A stretch of DNA of 64,000 nucleotides, from contig NZ_JAAGWY010000001.1 of NCBI RefSeq assembly GCF_010686705.1, positions 992,001 to 1,056,000 on the forward strand, read 5' to 3'. The notes under the pieces are model-generated. The model searched no databases, was not told where the DNA came from, and was given only the letters and a program-made list of their open reading frames with translations. Source of the stretch: Leifsonia tongyongensis. Its GTDB lineage: Bacteria > Actinomycetota > Actinomycetes > Actinomycetales > Microbacteriaceae. Position 1 is the first letter of the stretch. Every line of letters starts with the position of its first letter. The position numbers and the translations under genes are program-made. This document shows, one piece after another, positions 1-7,879 of the stretch.

Positions 1-179
1 GCGATGACGCGCGCCCGGTAGGCCGCGATCCGCTCGATCAGTTCGGACATCGTCTCGGTCACCGTGAAGATCGAGCCGTCGACCAGGACCAGCGTGGTCT
101 CCGGGCCGGAGTGGATGCGCTCGATGAGATCGGGGTTGACGGCGAACGTGCTGTGGTTGGGCCGCGTGGCGACGATCAT
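1..179 (-). CDS. FlbD-family flagellar protein, second copy (partial, 3' end outside window)
   Basis: Reading the minus strand from an ATG at 179 gives about 59 residues open to the window edge. The start, MIVATRPNHSTFAVNPDLIE, closely matches the FlbD-like protein at 13556-13849 (MIVATRLSGSQFAINPDLIE), and the later VDGS, VTE and LIERIA segments also match. FlbD proteins are small (60-100 aa) flagellar-operon proteins of unclear biochemical role. It is divergent from fliC. No sigma-28 motif is seen on its own strand upstream. The C-terminal third lies outside the window, so completeness cannot be judged. Confidence 0.85.
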   Translation of the reverse strand, partial: MIVATRPNHSTFAVNPDLIERIHSGPETTLVLVDGSIFTVTETMSELIERIAAYRARVI

Positions 180-286
180 GGGCGTGTTCCTGGTCCCGGC
201 CCTGGCTGGGCCGACACTCTCCACTCTCGGACGGCACGCGGCCCCGGTAAGGCGCCCGGACGTGCGCAAAAACTTCTGCGAATCGG

Positions 287-314
287 CTAACCGATGTCTG
301 CGGACCGCCGATAG
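287..314 (+). promoter_or_regulatory. Sigma-28 type promoter of fliC
   Basis: A ctaac box (TAAC at 288-291) is followed after exactly 15 bases by GCCGATAG (307-314). This is the arrangement of the FliA/sigma-28 consensus (TAAA-N15-GCCGATAA). Transcription should start near 321, giving a leader of about 60 nt before the fliC ATG at 381. The same spacing recurs at 3533, 15492 and 26931. Confidence 0.88.
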
Positions 315-380
315 CTCTAGGTGTACGACACCGGACCACGGACGGACCGGTGGACAAACCCACTCAAGGAAGAAGCCATC

Positions 381-1217
381 ATGGGAATGACGATTGCGAC
401 CAACAACGCGGCACTGAACGCGTACCGCAACCTCAACAACACGCAGAACAAGCTCAACTCCTCCCTTCAGAAGCTGTCCAGCGGCCACCGCATCAACAGC
501 GCAGCGGACGACGCGGCCGGCCTGTCGATCTCCGAGGGCCTTCAGTCGCAGATCTCCGGCATCGCCCAGGCGGGACGCAACGCCCAGGACGGCATCTCGG
601 TCATCCAGACCGCTGACGGCGCACTGAGCGAGGTCACCTCGATCCTGCACCGTATGCGCGACCTCGCTGTCCAGGGCGCGAACGACTCGAACAGCACCAC
701 CTCGCGCGCTGCGATCAAGACGGAAGCCGACGACCTCGGCAAGGAGCTCGACCGCATCAGCACCAACACGAACTTCAACGGCATCAACCTGCTCCAGGGT
801 GGGTCGCTGAACTTCCAGGTGGGCGCTGGTTCCACGGCCGACAACACCATCGGTGTCACCCTCGCGAACGTCAACACGGCGGTCGGCACCCTGGCCGGCG
901 CCGCCGGCGCCACCGGGTTCGATGTGACCACGAACGCCACCGCCAACACGACGATCGCTTCGATCGACACCGCCATCGACGCCGTCTCCACCTCGCGCGC
1001 CGACCTGGGTGCCTCGATCAACCGCTTCCAGTCGGCCGCGAACAGCCTCAGCATCGCGGGCCAGAACCTGACCGCTGCGAACTCGCAGATCAAGGACACC
1101 GACATGGCGGCCGAGATGGTCAACTACACCCAGTCCAGCATCCTCGCCCAGGCCGGTACCGCCATGCTCGCGCAGGCGAACCAGTCGGGCCAGGGCATCC
1201 TCAAGCTGCTCCAGTAG
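381..1217 (+). CDS. fliC: Flagellin
   Basis: 278 aa. This is the filament subunit, exported by the flagellar type III system and polymerised outside the cell. The N-terminal D0/D1 helix (NNAALNAYRNL, then LQKLSSGHRINSAADDAAGL) and the C-terminal helix (DMAAEMVNYTQSSILAQAGTA, QSGQGILKLLQ) are the classic conserved ends. The variable middle is short and Thr/Ala/Asn-rich, so it is a small flagellin with little D2/D3. An in-frame start 60 nt upstream would fall at the predicted transcription start. ATG 381 has an AAGGAAGAAG ribosome site and begins directly with the conserved N-terminus. It is transcribed alone from the sigma-28 promoter and followed by a long hairpin. Confidence 0.97.
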   Translation: MGMTIATNNAALNAYRNLNNTQNKLNSSLQKLSSGHRINSAADDAAGLSISEGLQSQISGIAQAGRNAQDGISVIQTADGALSEVTSILHRMRDLAVQGANDSNSTTSRAAIKTEADDLGKELDRISTNTNFNGINLLQGGSLNFQVGAGSTADNTIGVTLANVNTAVGTLAGAAGATGFDVTTNATANTTIASIDTAIDAVSTSRADLGASINRFQSAANSLSIAGQNLTAANSQIKDTDMAAEMVNYTQSSILAQAGTAMLAQANQSGQGILKLLQ

Positions 1218-1225
1218 TCGGAGCC

Positions 1226-1299
1226 GACGCGAGCGCCTGGCGGTGAACGGTAGACGAACTGGACCTCGTCTCCCGCGATCCGCCGGGCGCTTTCGCGTC
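1226..1299 (+). terminator. Long imperfect hairpin between fliC and fliD
   Basis: GACGCGA (1226-1232), GCGCC (1233-1237) and GGCGG (1239-1243) pair with CCGCC (1280-1284), GGCGC (1286-1290) and TCGCGTC (1293-1299). One T/G mismatch and a TT bulge interrupt the stem, and the loop is about 36 nt. There is no T-run. It starts 9 nt after the fliC stop and may end most flagellin transcripts while allowing some read-through into fliD, which has no visible sigma-28 promoter of its own. Confidence 0.5.
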
Positions 1300-1358
1300 T
1301 CACCCCGACGGTCCCACCGACACCTTCCACGCACCACCAGCACGAAAGCGGTCAGACA

Positions 1359-2768
1359 GTGACAGGAATCCAGCTCCCGGGCCTCGCCACCGGGCTCGAC
1401 AGCGCCAGTCTCATCGCGTCGCTCATGCAGTTGTACACCGCGCCCGAGAACGTCATCAAGGCGAAGATCACCACCGACAACTCGAAGATCAGCGACCTGC
1501 AGTACCTGAACACCCAGATCGCGGCGCTGAAGACCGCGGCGGACGTCAACGCGAAGCCGGCGGCTCTCGCCGCTTTCACCGCATCCGCCTCGAATCCCGC
1601 GATCACCGCCAAGGCCGGCTCAGGGGCGACCCCGGGGAGCATCGACATCAGTGTCACCCAGCTCGCCCAGGCCCAGACGTCGGTGACCGGCACGTACACG
1701 AACTGGCCCGACAATCCGCCGACCCTCACGATCGTGAACTCGAGCGGCGTCCAGACCCAGGTGACGGCGGTCACCACCAGCCTCGACGACGTCGTCGTGG
1801 CCATCAACAACTCCGCGGCGGGCGTCACCGCCCAGAAGATCGCGACCGGCACCGACGGCTCGGGCAACCCCCTGTACCGTCTTCAGCTCACCTCGAAGCA
1901 GTCCGGAGCGGCCGGCGCCTTCCAGATCTACCGCGGCTCGACGGCCGACCTCGCCGCAGGCACGGCCACCGACCTGATGTCCGATCCGGGAGCTGCGACC
2001 ATCAAGGTCGCACAGGATGCGTCGGCGACCCTCTGGGCCGGCACGGCCGCCCAGCAGACCGTCACCTCGTCGTCCAACACCTTCACGAACCTGCTGCCCG
2101 GCGTCGATGTCACCGCCACCGCCGTCACGTCGGCGCCGACGACACTCACCGTCTCCGCCGACGTCGCCACCTCGTCGAAGACCGCGGATACGTTCGTCAC
2201 GTCGATCGGGACCATTCTCGCGAACATCCTGAACGGCCAGAAGACGGCGACCAGCACGGATGCGACCGGCGCGACGACGACGAAGCTCGGCACCTTCACG
2301 GGCGACTCGAACATCCGGGCCGTCAACGACAGCCTCATCAGCGCGGCCACCGACCCCGTGAACGGCGTCTCGCCCTCCTCGATCGGCATCAACATCTCGG
2401 TCGACGGCAACTTCAACGCGACCGTCACGTTCGACCCCGACAAGTTCGCCGCCGCGATGGCGTCGGACCCCGACGGCACCCAGTCCATGTTCAACGCGAT
2501 CTCCGCGCGGGTCTCGAGCGCGGCGAACCTGGTGTCCGACCCGTTCCAGGGCACGCTCTCGTCGGAGATCAAGAACGCGCAGTCCGAGGTCTCGGACCTG
2601 AACGACCAGGTCGCCAGCTGGGACACCCGCCTCGCCGCCCGCCAGGCGGCCCTTCAGCAGACGTATGCCGCGCTCGAGGTGGCGGTGAACAAGCTCAACG
2701 CCCAGGGCTCGTACCTGACCCAGCAGCTGGCCGGCCTGACCAACTCGTCCTCATCCTCATCCAAGTAG
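1359..2768 (+). CDS. fliD: Flagellar filament cap protein FliD (HAP2)
   Basis: 469 aa, GTG start with a weak upstream purine tract. FliD forms the cap at the filament tip and places flagellin subunits. The N-terminal FliD_N region (about residues 1-100; IQLPGLATGLDSASLIASLM) and the C-terminal region ending in a coiled coil (about 395-460, SEIKNAQSEVSDLNDQVASW) are typical, and the middle is a Thr/Ser/Ala-rich region. Length is normal for the family. The gene lies between fliC and fliS, the usual order, with 8 nt to fliS. Confidence 0.95.
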   Translation: MTGIQLPGLATGLDSASLIASLMQLYTAPENVIKAKITTDNSKISDLQYLNTQIAALKTAADVNAKPAALAAFTASASNPAITAKAGSGATPGSIDISVTQLAQAQTSVTGTYTNWPDNPPTLTIVNSSGVQTQVTAVTTSLDDVVVAINNSAAGVTAQKIATGTDGSGNPLYRLQLTSKQSGAAGAFQIYRGSTADLAAGTATDLMSDPGAATIKVAQDASATLWAGTAAQQTVTSSSNTFTNLLPGVDVTATAVTSAPTTLTVSADVATSSKTADTFVTSIGTILANILNGQKTATSTDATGATTTKLGTFTGDSNIRAVNDSLISAATDPVNGVSPSSIGINISVDGNFNATVTFDPDKFAAAMASDPDGTQSMFNAISARVSSAANLVSDPFQGTLSSEIKNAQSEVSDLNDQVASWDTRLAARQAALQQTYAALEVAVNKLNAQGSYLTQQLAGLTNSSSSSSK

Positions 2769-2776
2769 GAGCGCAC

Positions 2777-3196
2777 ATGACCACCCAGACGGCGCAGCTC
2801 GCCCAATACAACCGAAACGCGATCCTCTCGGCGACGCCGACCCAGCTGGTCACGATGCTCTACGACCGCCTGGTACTGGACCTCAAGCGGGCTGAGGCCG
2901 CCCAGGACGACGAACGGTGGGCGGATGCCCACGAGCAGCTCCTCCATGCGCAGGACATCGTCGCAGAGCTCTCGTCGAGCCTGAGGATCGACGCCTGGGA
3001 CGGCGCGGCCGGACTCTTCGCGATTTACGTCTACGTGCACCAGGCGCTGGTCGACGCGAACATCCACCGCAACATCGACCGCACCCGCGAGGCGATCGCA
3101 CTCCTCGAACCCCTCTGCGCATCGTGGCACCAGGCCGCGCAGCTCATCCCCGCCCAGAATGCGGCAGCGGCCGGAGGGTCGCTCGGTGTCGCCTGA
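2777..3196 (+). CDS. fliS: Flagellin export chaperone FliS
   Basis: 139 aa. FliS binds the C-terminal helix of unassembled flagellin and delivers it to FlhA. The start (QYNRNAILSATPTQLVTMLYDRLVLDL) is the hallmark N-terminal helix of the family, and the helical segments ending near residue 120 fit the four-helix fold. The last 11 nt overlap the next small gene, so the two are likely co-translated. Confidence 0.95.
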   Translation: MTTQTAQLAQYNRNAILSATPTQLVTMLYDRLVLDLKRAEAAQDDERWADAHEQLLHAQDIVAELSSSLRIDAWDGAAGLFAIYVYVHQALVDANIHRNIDRTREAIALLEPLCASWHQAAQLIPAQNAAAAGGSLGVA

Positions 3197-3497
3197 GGCG
3201 CCAGAATCCGGCCCCGTCGGCGCGTGGAGCGGGCTCCTCGATCGTTTCGAGGACGAGATCCGGCGCGTCAACCGCGGCGAGACCACCGAACTGCCGGACT
3301 GGAGCGAACCGGACGCCTTCCCGCCGCTCCCGGCCGAGCTCGCCGGGCGCGCCCGCAGCATCCTGGAGCGGCAACGTTCCACGGCCGAGCGCGCGTCGGC
3401 CGCCCGGCGTGAGATCGGCCGTGAGCTCGCCGCCGTGCGCGCGATTCCCGCGACGACCGGCTCGCAACTCCCCCGGTACATCGACCGCCTCGCCTGA
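3186..3497 (+). CDS. Small flagellar-locus protein of unknown function (paralogue of 26955-27323)
   Basis: 103 aa from a GTG at 3186 that overlaps the end of fliS and has a GGAGGG ribosome site. An alternative start at 3159 has no such site. The position after fliS is where fliT lies in other bacteria, but I do not recognise FliT sequence. The core (W..LLDRFEDEI, LPDW, PPLPAELAGRARSILERQ) aligns with RFEVEL, VPW, GPIPPELVGRAARILEAQ in the product of 26955-27323, so the two are paralogues. It is predicted helical, soluble and charged. A chaperone or regulator role is inference from position and size only. Confidence 0.75.
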   Translation: MSPEAPESGPVGAWSGLLDRFEDEIRRVNRGETTELPDWSEPDAFPPLPAELAGRARSILERQRSTAERASAARREIGRELAAVRAIPATTGSQLPRYIDRLA

Positions 3498-3532
3498 ACG
3501 CAGCGTGCATTCGGGCGGATGCAGGGGAATTG

Positions 3533-3560
3533 CTAACGGATTGCCCCGACCTGTCGATAG
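3533..3560 (+). promoter_or_regulatory. Sigma-28 type promoter of the flgB operon
   Basis: A ctaac box (TAAC 3534-3537) is followed after 15 bases by GTCGATAG (3553-3560), one base from the fliC element. It lies 83 nt upstream of the flgB ATG. It should drive the whole rod, basal body, export ATPase and hook operon, which other bacteria usually place earlier in the flagellar hierarchy. Confidence 0.82.
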
Positions 3561-3643
3561 CTCAGAGAGAGCACGGACTGCTCCCTCACCAGGCCACGGA
3601 TCGGCCGACCACAGACATGACACCGACCATGAAGTGAGTCAGC

Positions 3644-3985
3644 ATGATCGAATCCGTGACCCAGGCCGCGCTCTCGAGCGCCCTGGCCGGCCTGTCCGCG
3701 AGGCAGGCCGCCATCGCGAACAACATCGCCAACGTCAACACCACGAACTACCGGGCTCAGCGGGTGTCCTTCGAGGATGCACTGGCCGCGTCGGTCGCGA
3801 ACCATGACGGACATGTCGCCCCGGTCACCGCCCTCTCGCTCGAACCGACGCAGCTGAACGGCAACAACGTCAACCTCGACACCGAGACGACGTCCGATAT
3901 CGAGACGGGCCTCCGCTACCGGTTCGCCGCCCAGGCGATGACGCAGCAGTTCTCCGGCATCCAGGCAGCGATGAGGACCAGCTGA
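3644..3985 (+). CDS. flgB: Flagellar basal-body rod protein FlgB
   Basis: 113 aa, somewhat shorter than the roughly 135-aa enteric protein. FlgB is the proximal rod subunit. The rod/hook signature ARQAAIANNIANVNTTNYRA lies near residues 20-39, and the C-terminal RYRFAAQAMTQQFSGIQAAM matches the family. It is the first gene of a long operon. Its TGA shares one base with the flgC ATG. Confidence 0.94.
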   Translation: MIESVTQAALSSALAGLSARQAAIANNIANVNTTNYRAQRVSFEDALAASVANHDGHVAPVTALSLEPTQLNGNNVNLDTETTSDIETGLRYRFAAQAMTQQFSGIQAAMRTS

Positions 3986-4377
3986 TGCCCGACGCCATCG
4001 GAATCGCCGCGACCGGCCTCGGGCTCCACCGCCACTGGCTGGATGCGATCGCCGACAACATCGCGAACGTCAACACGGCCGAGCCCACGAGCGGGGCCGC
4101 TTTCCAGGCCCGCTACGTGATCGCGCAGGCCGGCCCGGGAACGAGTGGCGTCTACGTCGCCGGCGCCGCATTCGGCAGCGCCATCGGCCGGGTCACGCAC
4201 GACCCGGGCAACCCGCTCGCGGATGCGAACGGCAACGTCCGCCTGCCCGACATCGACCTCGGATCACAGATGGGCCAGCTCATCATGGCCCAGCGCGGCT
4301 ACCAGGCGAACGCGGCCGTCATCGACCGCGCACAGACGACCTACGAAGCGGCTTTGCAGATCGGACACGGCGCATGA
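3985..4377 (+). CDS. flgC: Flagellar basal-body rod protein FlgC
   Basis: 130 aa. This is a rod subunit assembled on FlgB. The N-terminal ADNIANVNTAE motif and the C-terminal MGQLIMAQRGYQANAAVID are the conserved rod/hook family ends. Length is close to the usual 134 aa. The gene starts within the flgB stop codon, and its last 4 nt overlap fliE. Confidence 0.95.
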   Translation: MPDAIGIAATGLGLHRHWLDAIADNIANVNTAEPTSGAAFQARYVIAQAGPGTSGVYVAGAAFGSAIGRVTHDPGNPLADANGNVRLPDIDLGSQMGQLIMAQRGYQANAAVIDRAQTTYEAALQIGHGA

Positions 4378-4685
4378 GCATCCTCCCCGTCTCCGCCCTC
4401 TCGGGCGTGACCGGCTCCTCTTCCGTCACAACAGCCGGCTCCGGTGCGGTGGCATCCACCGGCGGCTCCGGATTCGCGGCCAGCCTCGCCGGCGCGATCG
4501 ACAACGTTCAGCAGCTGCAGTCCACCGCGAACGACCTTGCGGTCAAAGCGGTCACCGGCAACCTCGACGACATCGCGACGGCCACGGTCGCCGCCACCCG
4601 CGCCCAGGTCACCACCGAACTCGTCGCCGCCGTGCGCAACGACGGCATCAACGCGTTCACCAAGATCATGGAGATGCCGGCCTGA
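4374..4685 (+). CDS. fliE: Flagellar hook-basal body protein FliE
   Basis: 103 aa. FliE joins the MS ring to the rod. The Ser/Gly-rich N-terminus is followed by the typical helical C-terminal half, ending in NAFTKIMEMPA. Its ATG overlaps the flgC stop, and its TGA shares one base with the fliF ATG. Confidence 0.93.
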   Translation: MSILPVSALSGVTGSSSVTTAGSGAVASTGGSGFAASLAGAIDNVQQLQSTANDLAVKAVTGNLDDIATATVAATRAQVTTELVAAVRNDGINAFTKIMEMPA

Positions 4686-6262
4686 TGCCGAAACAATTGG
4701 CCGCGTTCTTCCAGCGGCTCAGCGGGAGTGTGCGCGCCTTCTCGGCCGCGCAGAAGACGATCGCCATCCTCGCGATCGCCGTCCTCGCCCTGGGGGCGGT
4801 GTTCCTCGGAACCTGGCTCTCGACCCCGCAGTACACGCCACTGTTCACCGGGCTCGCCGCCGCCGACGCATCCGCCGTGGTCGACCAGCTGAACGCGGAC
4901 GGCGTGAAGTACCAGCTCACCGACGGCGGCGCCACCGTACTGGTGCCGCAGGACAAGGTCTACGACGAACGCCTCAAGGCCGCCTCGGCGGGCCTCCCGT
5001 CCTCGAGCACGAGCGGATATGCGCTCCTCGACAAGATGGGCGTCACCAGCAGCGAGTTCCAGCAGGACGTCATGTACAAGCAGGCCATGGAAGAGGAGCT
5101 CGCGAAGACCATCCAGGCCATGAACGGCGTTCAAACCGCATCCGTGAAGCTCGCGATCCCGAAGGCGACCGTCTTCACAGCGCAGGCGGCCGACCCGACC
5201 GCATCCGTCTTCATCAAGACCGACGTCGGCGCCACCCTCAGCAGCGACCAGGTCGACGCGATCGTTCACCTGACCAGTGCATCCGTCGAGAACATGAAGC
5301 CCGCCGACGTCACCGTCGTCGACTCGAGCGGTCAGACGCTGTCTGCTCAGGGCGGCGGCGCCACCGGTTCGTCCGACAAGCTCACCTCCGCCTACGAGGC
5401 GAAGACCACCTCGGCGATCCAGGCCATGCTCGACCGCATCGTCGGGCCCGGCAACTCGACGGTCGCCGTCTCGGCCGCCCTGAGCGACGCGACCTCCCAG
5501 CGGGTGTCCGAGACGTTCAATACCCCGACGAACGCGCCCGTGCTGAGTGAGACGAGCCAGGTCCAGACGTACACCGGGAACGGCAGCAGCGCCGCAGGCG
5601 TGCTCGGCCCCGACAACATCGCGGTTCCCAACGGCGCCGGCGGCAACGGTTCGTACAAGGCGTCGAACGGCACGAAGAACAATGCCATCAACAAGGTGAC
5701 GCAGACCGACGACATCCCCGCGGGCACCGTGCAGCGCCAGACGGTGTCGGTCGCGATCAGCAGCAAGGCGCTCGGCGCAGCCAGCACGGCGAGCATCCAA
5801 TCGCTCGTGGAGTCGGCGGCCGGCTTCGACAAGACGCGCGGCGACGTGGTGACCGTGGCAGCGGTGAACTTCAACCAGGACCAGGCGAAAGCGGCCCAGG
5901 CGGCGCTCAACGCGAGCGCGAAGGCCCAGCAGGCCGAACAGGCGGCCAACCTCCTGCGCGACGCGGTGATCGCGGGCGCGATCGTCGTCGTCGCCGCCCT
6001 GGCGCTCATCTACTTCCTGCGACGCGGCCGGCAGCGGCGTGAGCCGGTCGACCTCGAGATCCTCGGAGGCGACGACGAGGCCGACGAGATGGATGCGATC
6101 CTCGCCGGCCACAACCTGGCCATCGAGCAGCCTGTTCCGATGCCCGTCCTGGAACCGACCAGCATCGAGGTCAAACGCGCCGAGATCGCGACGCTCGCCG
6201 GACGCGACCCCGGCAAGGCCGCCGAGATCCTGCGTGGACTGATGGATGAGAGGACCAGCTGA
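4685..6262 (+). CDS. fliF: Flagellar MS-ring protein FliF
   Basis: 525 aa from the ATG overlapping the fliE stop. The frame stays open a further 540 nt upstream, but that stretch only shadows flgC and fliE. FliF forms the MS ring in the membrane. A first membrane helix lies at about residues 22-44, the YscJ-like ring-building motifs follow (QYTPLFTGL, YKQAMEEELAKTI), and a second membrane helix lies at about 426-446 before a charged FliG-binding tail. One base overlaps fliG. Confidence 0.97.
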   Translation: MPKQLAAFFQRLSGSVRAFSAAQKTIAILAIAVLALGAVFLGTWLSTPQYTPLFTGLAAADASAVVDQLNADGVKYQLTDGGATVLVPQDKVYDERLKAASAGLPSSSTSGYALLDKMGVTSSEFQQDVMYKQAMEEELAKTIQAMNGVQTASVKLAIPKATVFTAQAADPTASVFIKTDVGATLSSDQVDAIVHLTSASVENMKPADVTVVDSSGQTLSAQGGGATGSSDKLTSAYEAKTTSAIQAMLDRIVGPGNSTVAVSAALSDATSQRVSETFNTPTNAPVLSETSQVQTYTGNGSSAAGVLGPDNIAVPNGAGGNGSYKASNGTKNNAINKVTQTDDIPAGTVQRQTVSVAISSKALGAASTASIQSLVESAAGFDKTRGDVVTVAAVNFNQDQAKAAQAALNASAKAQQAEQAANLLRDAVIAGAIVVVAALALIYFLRRGRQRREPVDLEILGGDDEADEMDAILAGHNLAIEQPVPMPVLEPTSIEVKRAEIATLAGRDPGKAAEILRGLMDERTS

Positions 6263-7281
6263 TGGCCGAACAGGTCAAAGAGCTGACCGGCACCCAGAAG
6301 GTCGCCATCGTGCTCATGAACCTCGACCCGGCACGGGCATCCGCGGTCATGAAGCAGTTCTCCGACATCGAGGCCGAGGAGATCACGAGCGAGATCATCC
6401 GGCTGCGCCGCGTCGACCCCGACATCGCCGACAAGGCGCTCGGCGAGTTCCACGAACTGGCGACGACCGGGCGGCTCGGGTCGCGCGGCGGCCGGGACGT
6501 CGCCCAGGGTCTCCTCGAAGCATCGTTCGGAACCGAACGGGCGGCCGGTGTCCTCAGCCGGGTCGCAAGCTCCATGGCGGGCAGGGCGTTCGAGTTCCTC
6601 GACGAAGCGGAGCCCGCCCAGATCGTGACCCTTCTCGACGGCGAGATGCCCCAGACCTGCGCACTCGTGCTCGCCCACCTGCGGCCGGCCCACGCCTCCA
6701 AGGTGATGGCCGGATTCCCGGGCGACCTGCGCACCGAGGTCGCGCGCCGCATCGCGACCATGACGAGCGCCACACCCGAATCCATCGCACTGGTCGCGCA
6801 GTCGCTCAAGGAGCGGTCGGCCGCCGTCGTCGCGCCCAACGCCGCCGCCGAAGTCGTCGGTGGCGTCCAGCCGCTCGTCGACATCATCAACCGGTCCGAC
6901 ATCAACACCGAGCGAGCCGTGCTCGCGGGCCTCGACGAGATCGACCCGGAGCTCGCCGAGGAAGTCCGCTCCCGCATGCTCACCTTCGGCGACATCGTGA
7001 AGCTCGAGAAGCGCGACGTGCAGCAGGTGCTGCGAGGAATCGACAGCGTCGTGCTCGCCGTGGCGATGAAGGGCGCCGCCGAGCCGGTCATGGCGACCAT
7101 CCGCGAGAACCTGTCCGAACGCAACCGCGAGCTTCTGGACGACGAGATCAGGACGATGGGCCCGACGCGCAAGTCGCAGGTCGAGGAGGCGCGTGCCGAT
7201 GTGGTCCGCGCGATCCGCGAGCTCGAAGAGTCCGGTGGAATCACCGTCCACCGCAGTGATGAGGACGGCTTCGTTGACTAG
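6262..7281 (+). CDS. fliG: Flagellar motor switch protein FliG
   Basis: 339 aa, normal length. FliG couples the C-ring to the MotA stator and sets torque and direction. The N-terminal FliF-binding domain (TGTQKVAIVLMNLDPARASAV), the middle domain with an EMPQ variant of the EHPQ motif near residue 130, and the C-terminal torque domain with charged helix (about 240-330) are all visible. Its end overlaps the likely start of fliH by 23 nt. Confidence 0.96.
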   Translation: MAEQVKELTGTQKVAIVLMNLDPARASAVMKQFSDIEAEEITSEIIRLRRVDPDIADKALGEFHELATTGRLGSRGGRDVAQGLLEASFGTERAAGVLSRVASSMAGRAFEFLDEAEPAQIVTLLDGEMPQTCALVLAHLRPAHASKVMAGFPGDLRTEVARRIATMTSATPESIALVAQSLKERSAAVVAPNAAAEVVGGVQPLVDIINRSDINTERAVLAGLDEIDPELAEEVRSRMLTFGDIVKLEKRDVQQVLRGIDSVVLAVAMKGAAEPVMATIRENLSERNRELLDDEIRTMGPTRKSQVEEARADVVRAIRELEESGGITVHRSDEDGFVD

Positions 7282-7879
7282 TCCTGCCTTCACCGCGCTC
7301 GCGTTCCCCGCGGTCCGCATCCGCCCGGACGGCGAGGCGGAAGACCAGGCGCGGGCTCGCGGGTACGCCGCCGGCTACGCGCAGGGGGCCCGCGAGGCCG
7401 AGCGCGAACTCGCCGAGCGGCGGGAACGGCTCGAAACCGAGGCCGCAGAGGCGGCGGCGCGCGCCGAAATCGTCCTGCAACGCCGCATGAGCGCCGTCCA
7501 GGCGATGCTGCTGGCCCTCGAGGCGCGCCTCGAACCGGTACTCGAGAGCGCGCAACAGTCGCTCGCCGCCAGCGCCCTGGACCTGGCCGAGGCGGTCCTC
7601 GGGACCGAACTCGGCGACGGTGCGAGGTCGGCGAAGGCCATCGTCGCCCGCGTGCTGTCGGGAGTGGACGCCTCCCAGGCGACCACCGTCAGGGTCAACC
7701 CCGCAGAGCTGCCGCTGCTCACCAGCCAGTTCGGCGGACACGAGGCGATCACCCTCGTTGCCGACGATTCGCTCGGCCGCGGGGACGCCGTCGCCGAACT
7801 GCCGGCCGGCTTCCTCGACGCCCGAATCGGCTCCGCGCTCGCACGGGCACGCGCCGCACTCCTCGAGGAGCGCCCGTGA
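7259..7879 (+). CDS. fliH: Flagellar export apparatus protein FliH
   Basis: 206 aa from ATG 7259. GTG 7256 and TTG 7274 are alternatives, the TTG having a GAGGA site. FliH is the peripheral stalk-like partner that tethers and inhibits the FliI ATPase. The N-terminal half is an Ala/Glu/Arg-rich helix (YAAGYAQGAREAERELAERR), with small-residue spacing typical of FliH. The C-terminal half (about 100-200) matches the V/F-ATPase E/delta-like domain. Its stop overlaps the fliI GTG. Confidence 0.88.
   Translation: MRTASLTSPAFTALAFPAVRIRPDGEAEDQARARGYAAGYAQGAREAERELAERRERLETEAAEAAARAEIVLQRRMSAVQAMLLALEARLEPVLESAQQSLAASALDLAEAVLGTELGDGARSAKAIVARVLSGVDASQATTVRVNPAELPLLTSQFGGHEAITLVADDSLGRGDAVAELPAGFLDARIGSALARARAALLEERP

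Noticed and set aside
4508-6112. 534-codon minus-strand frame opposite fliE and fliF
   Set aside because: Antisense to a clear fliF; His/Gly/Arg/Asp-rich composition is typical of a frame shadowing a high-GC gene.
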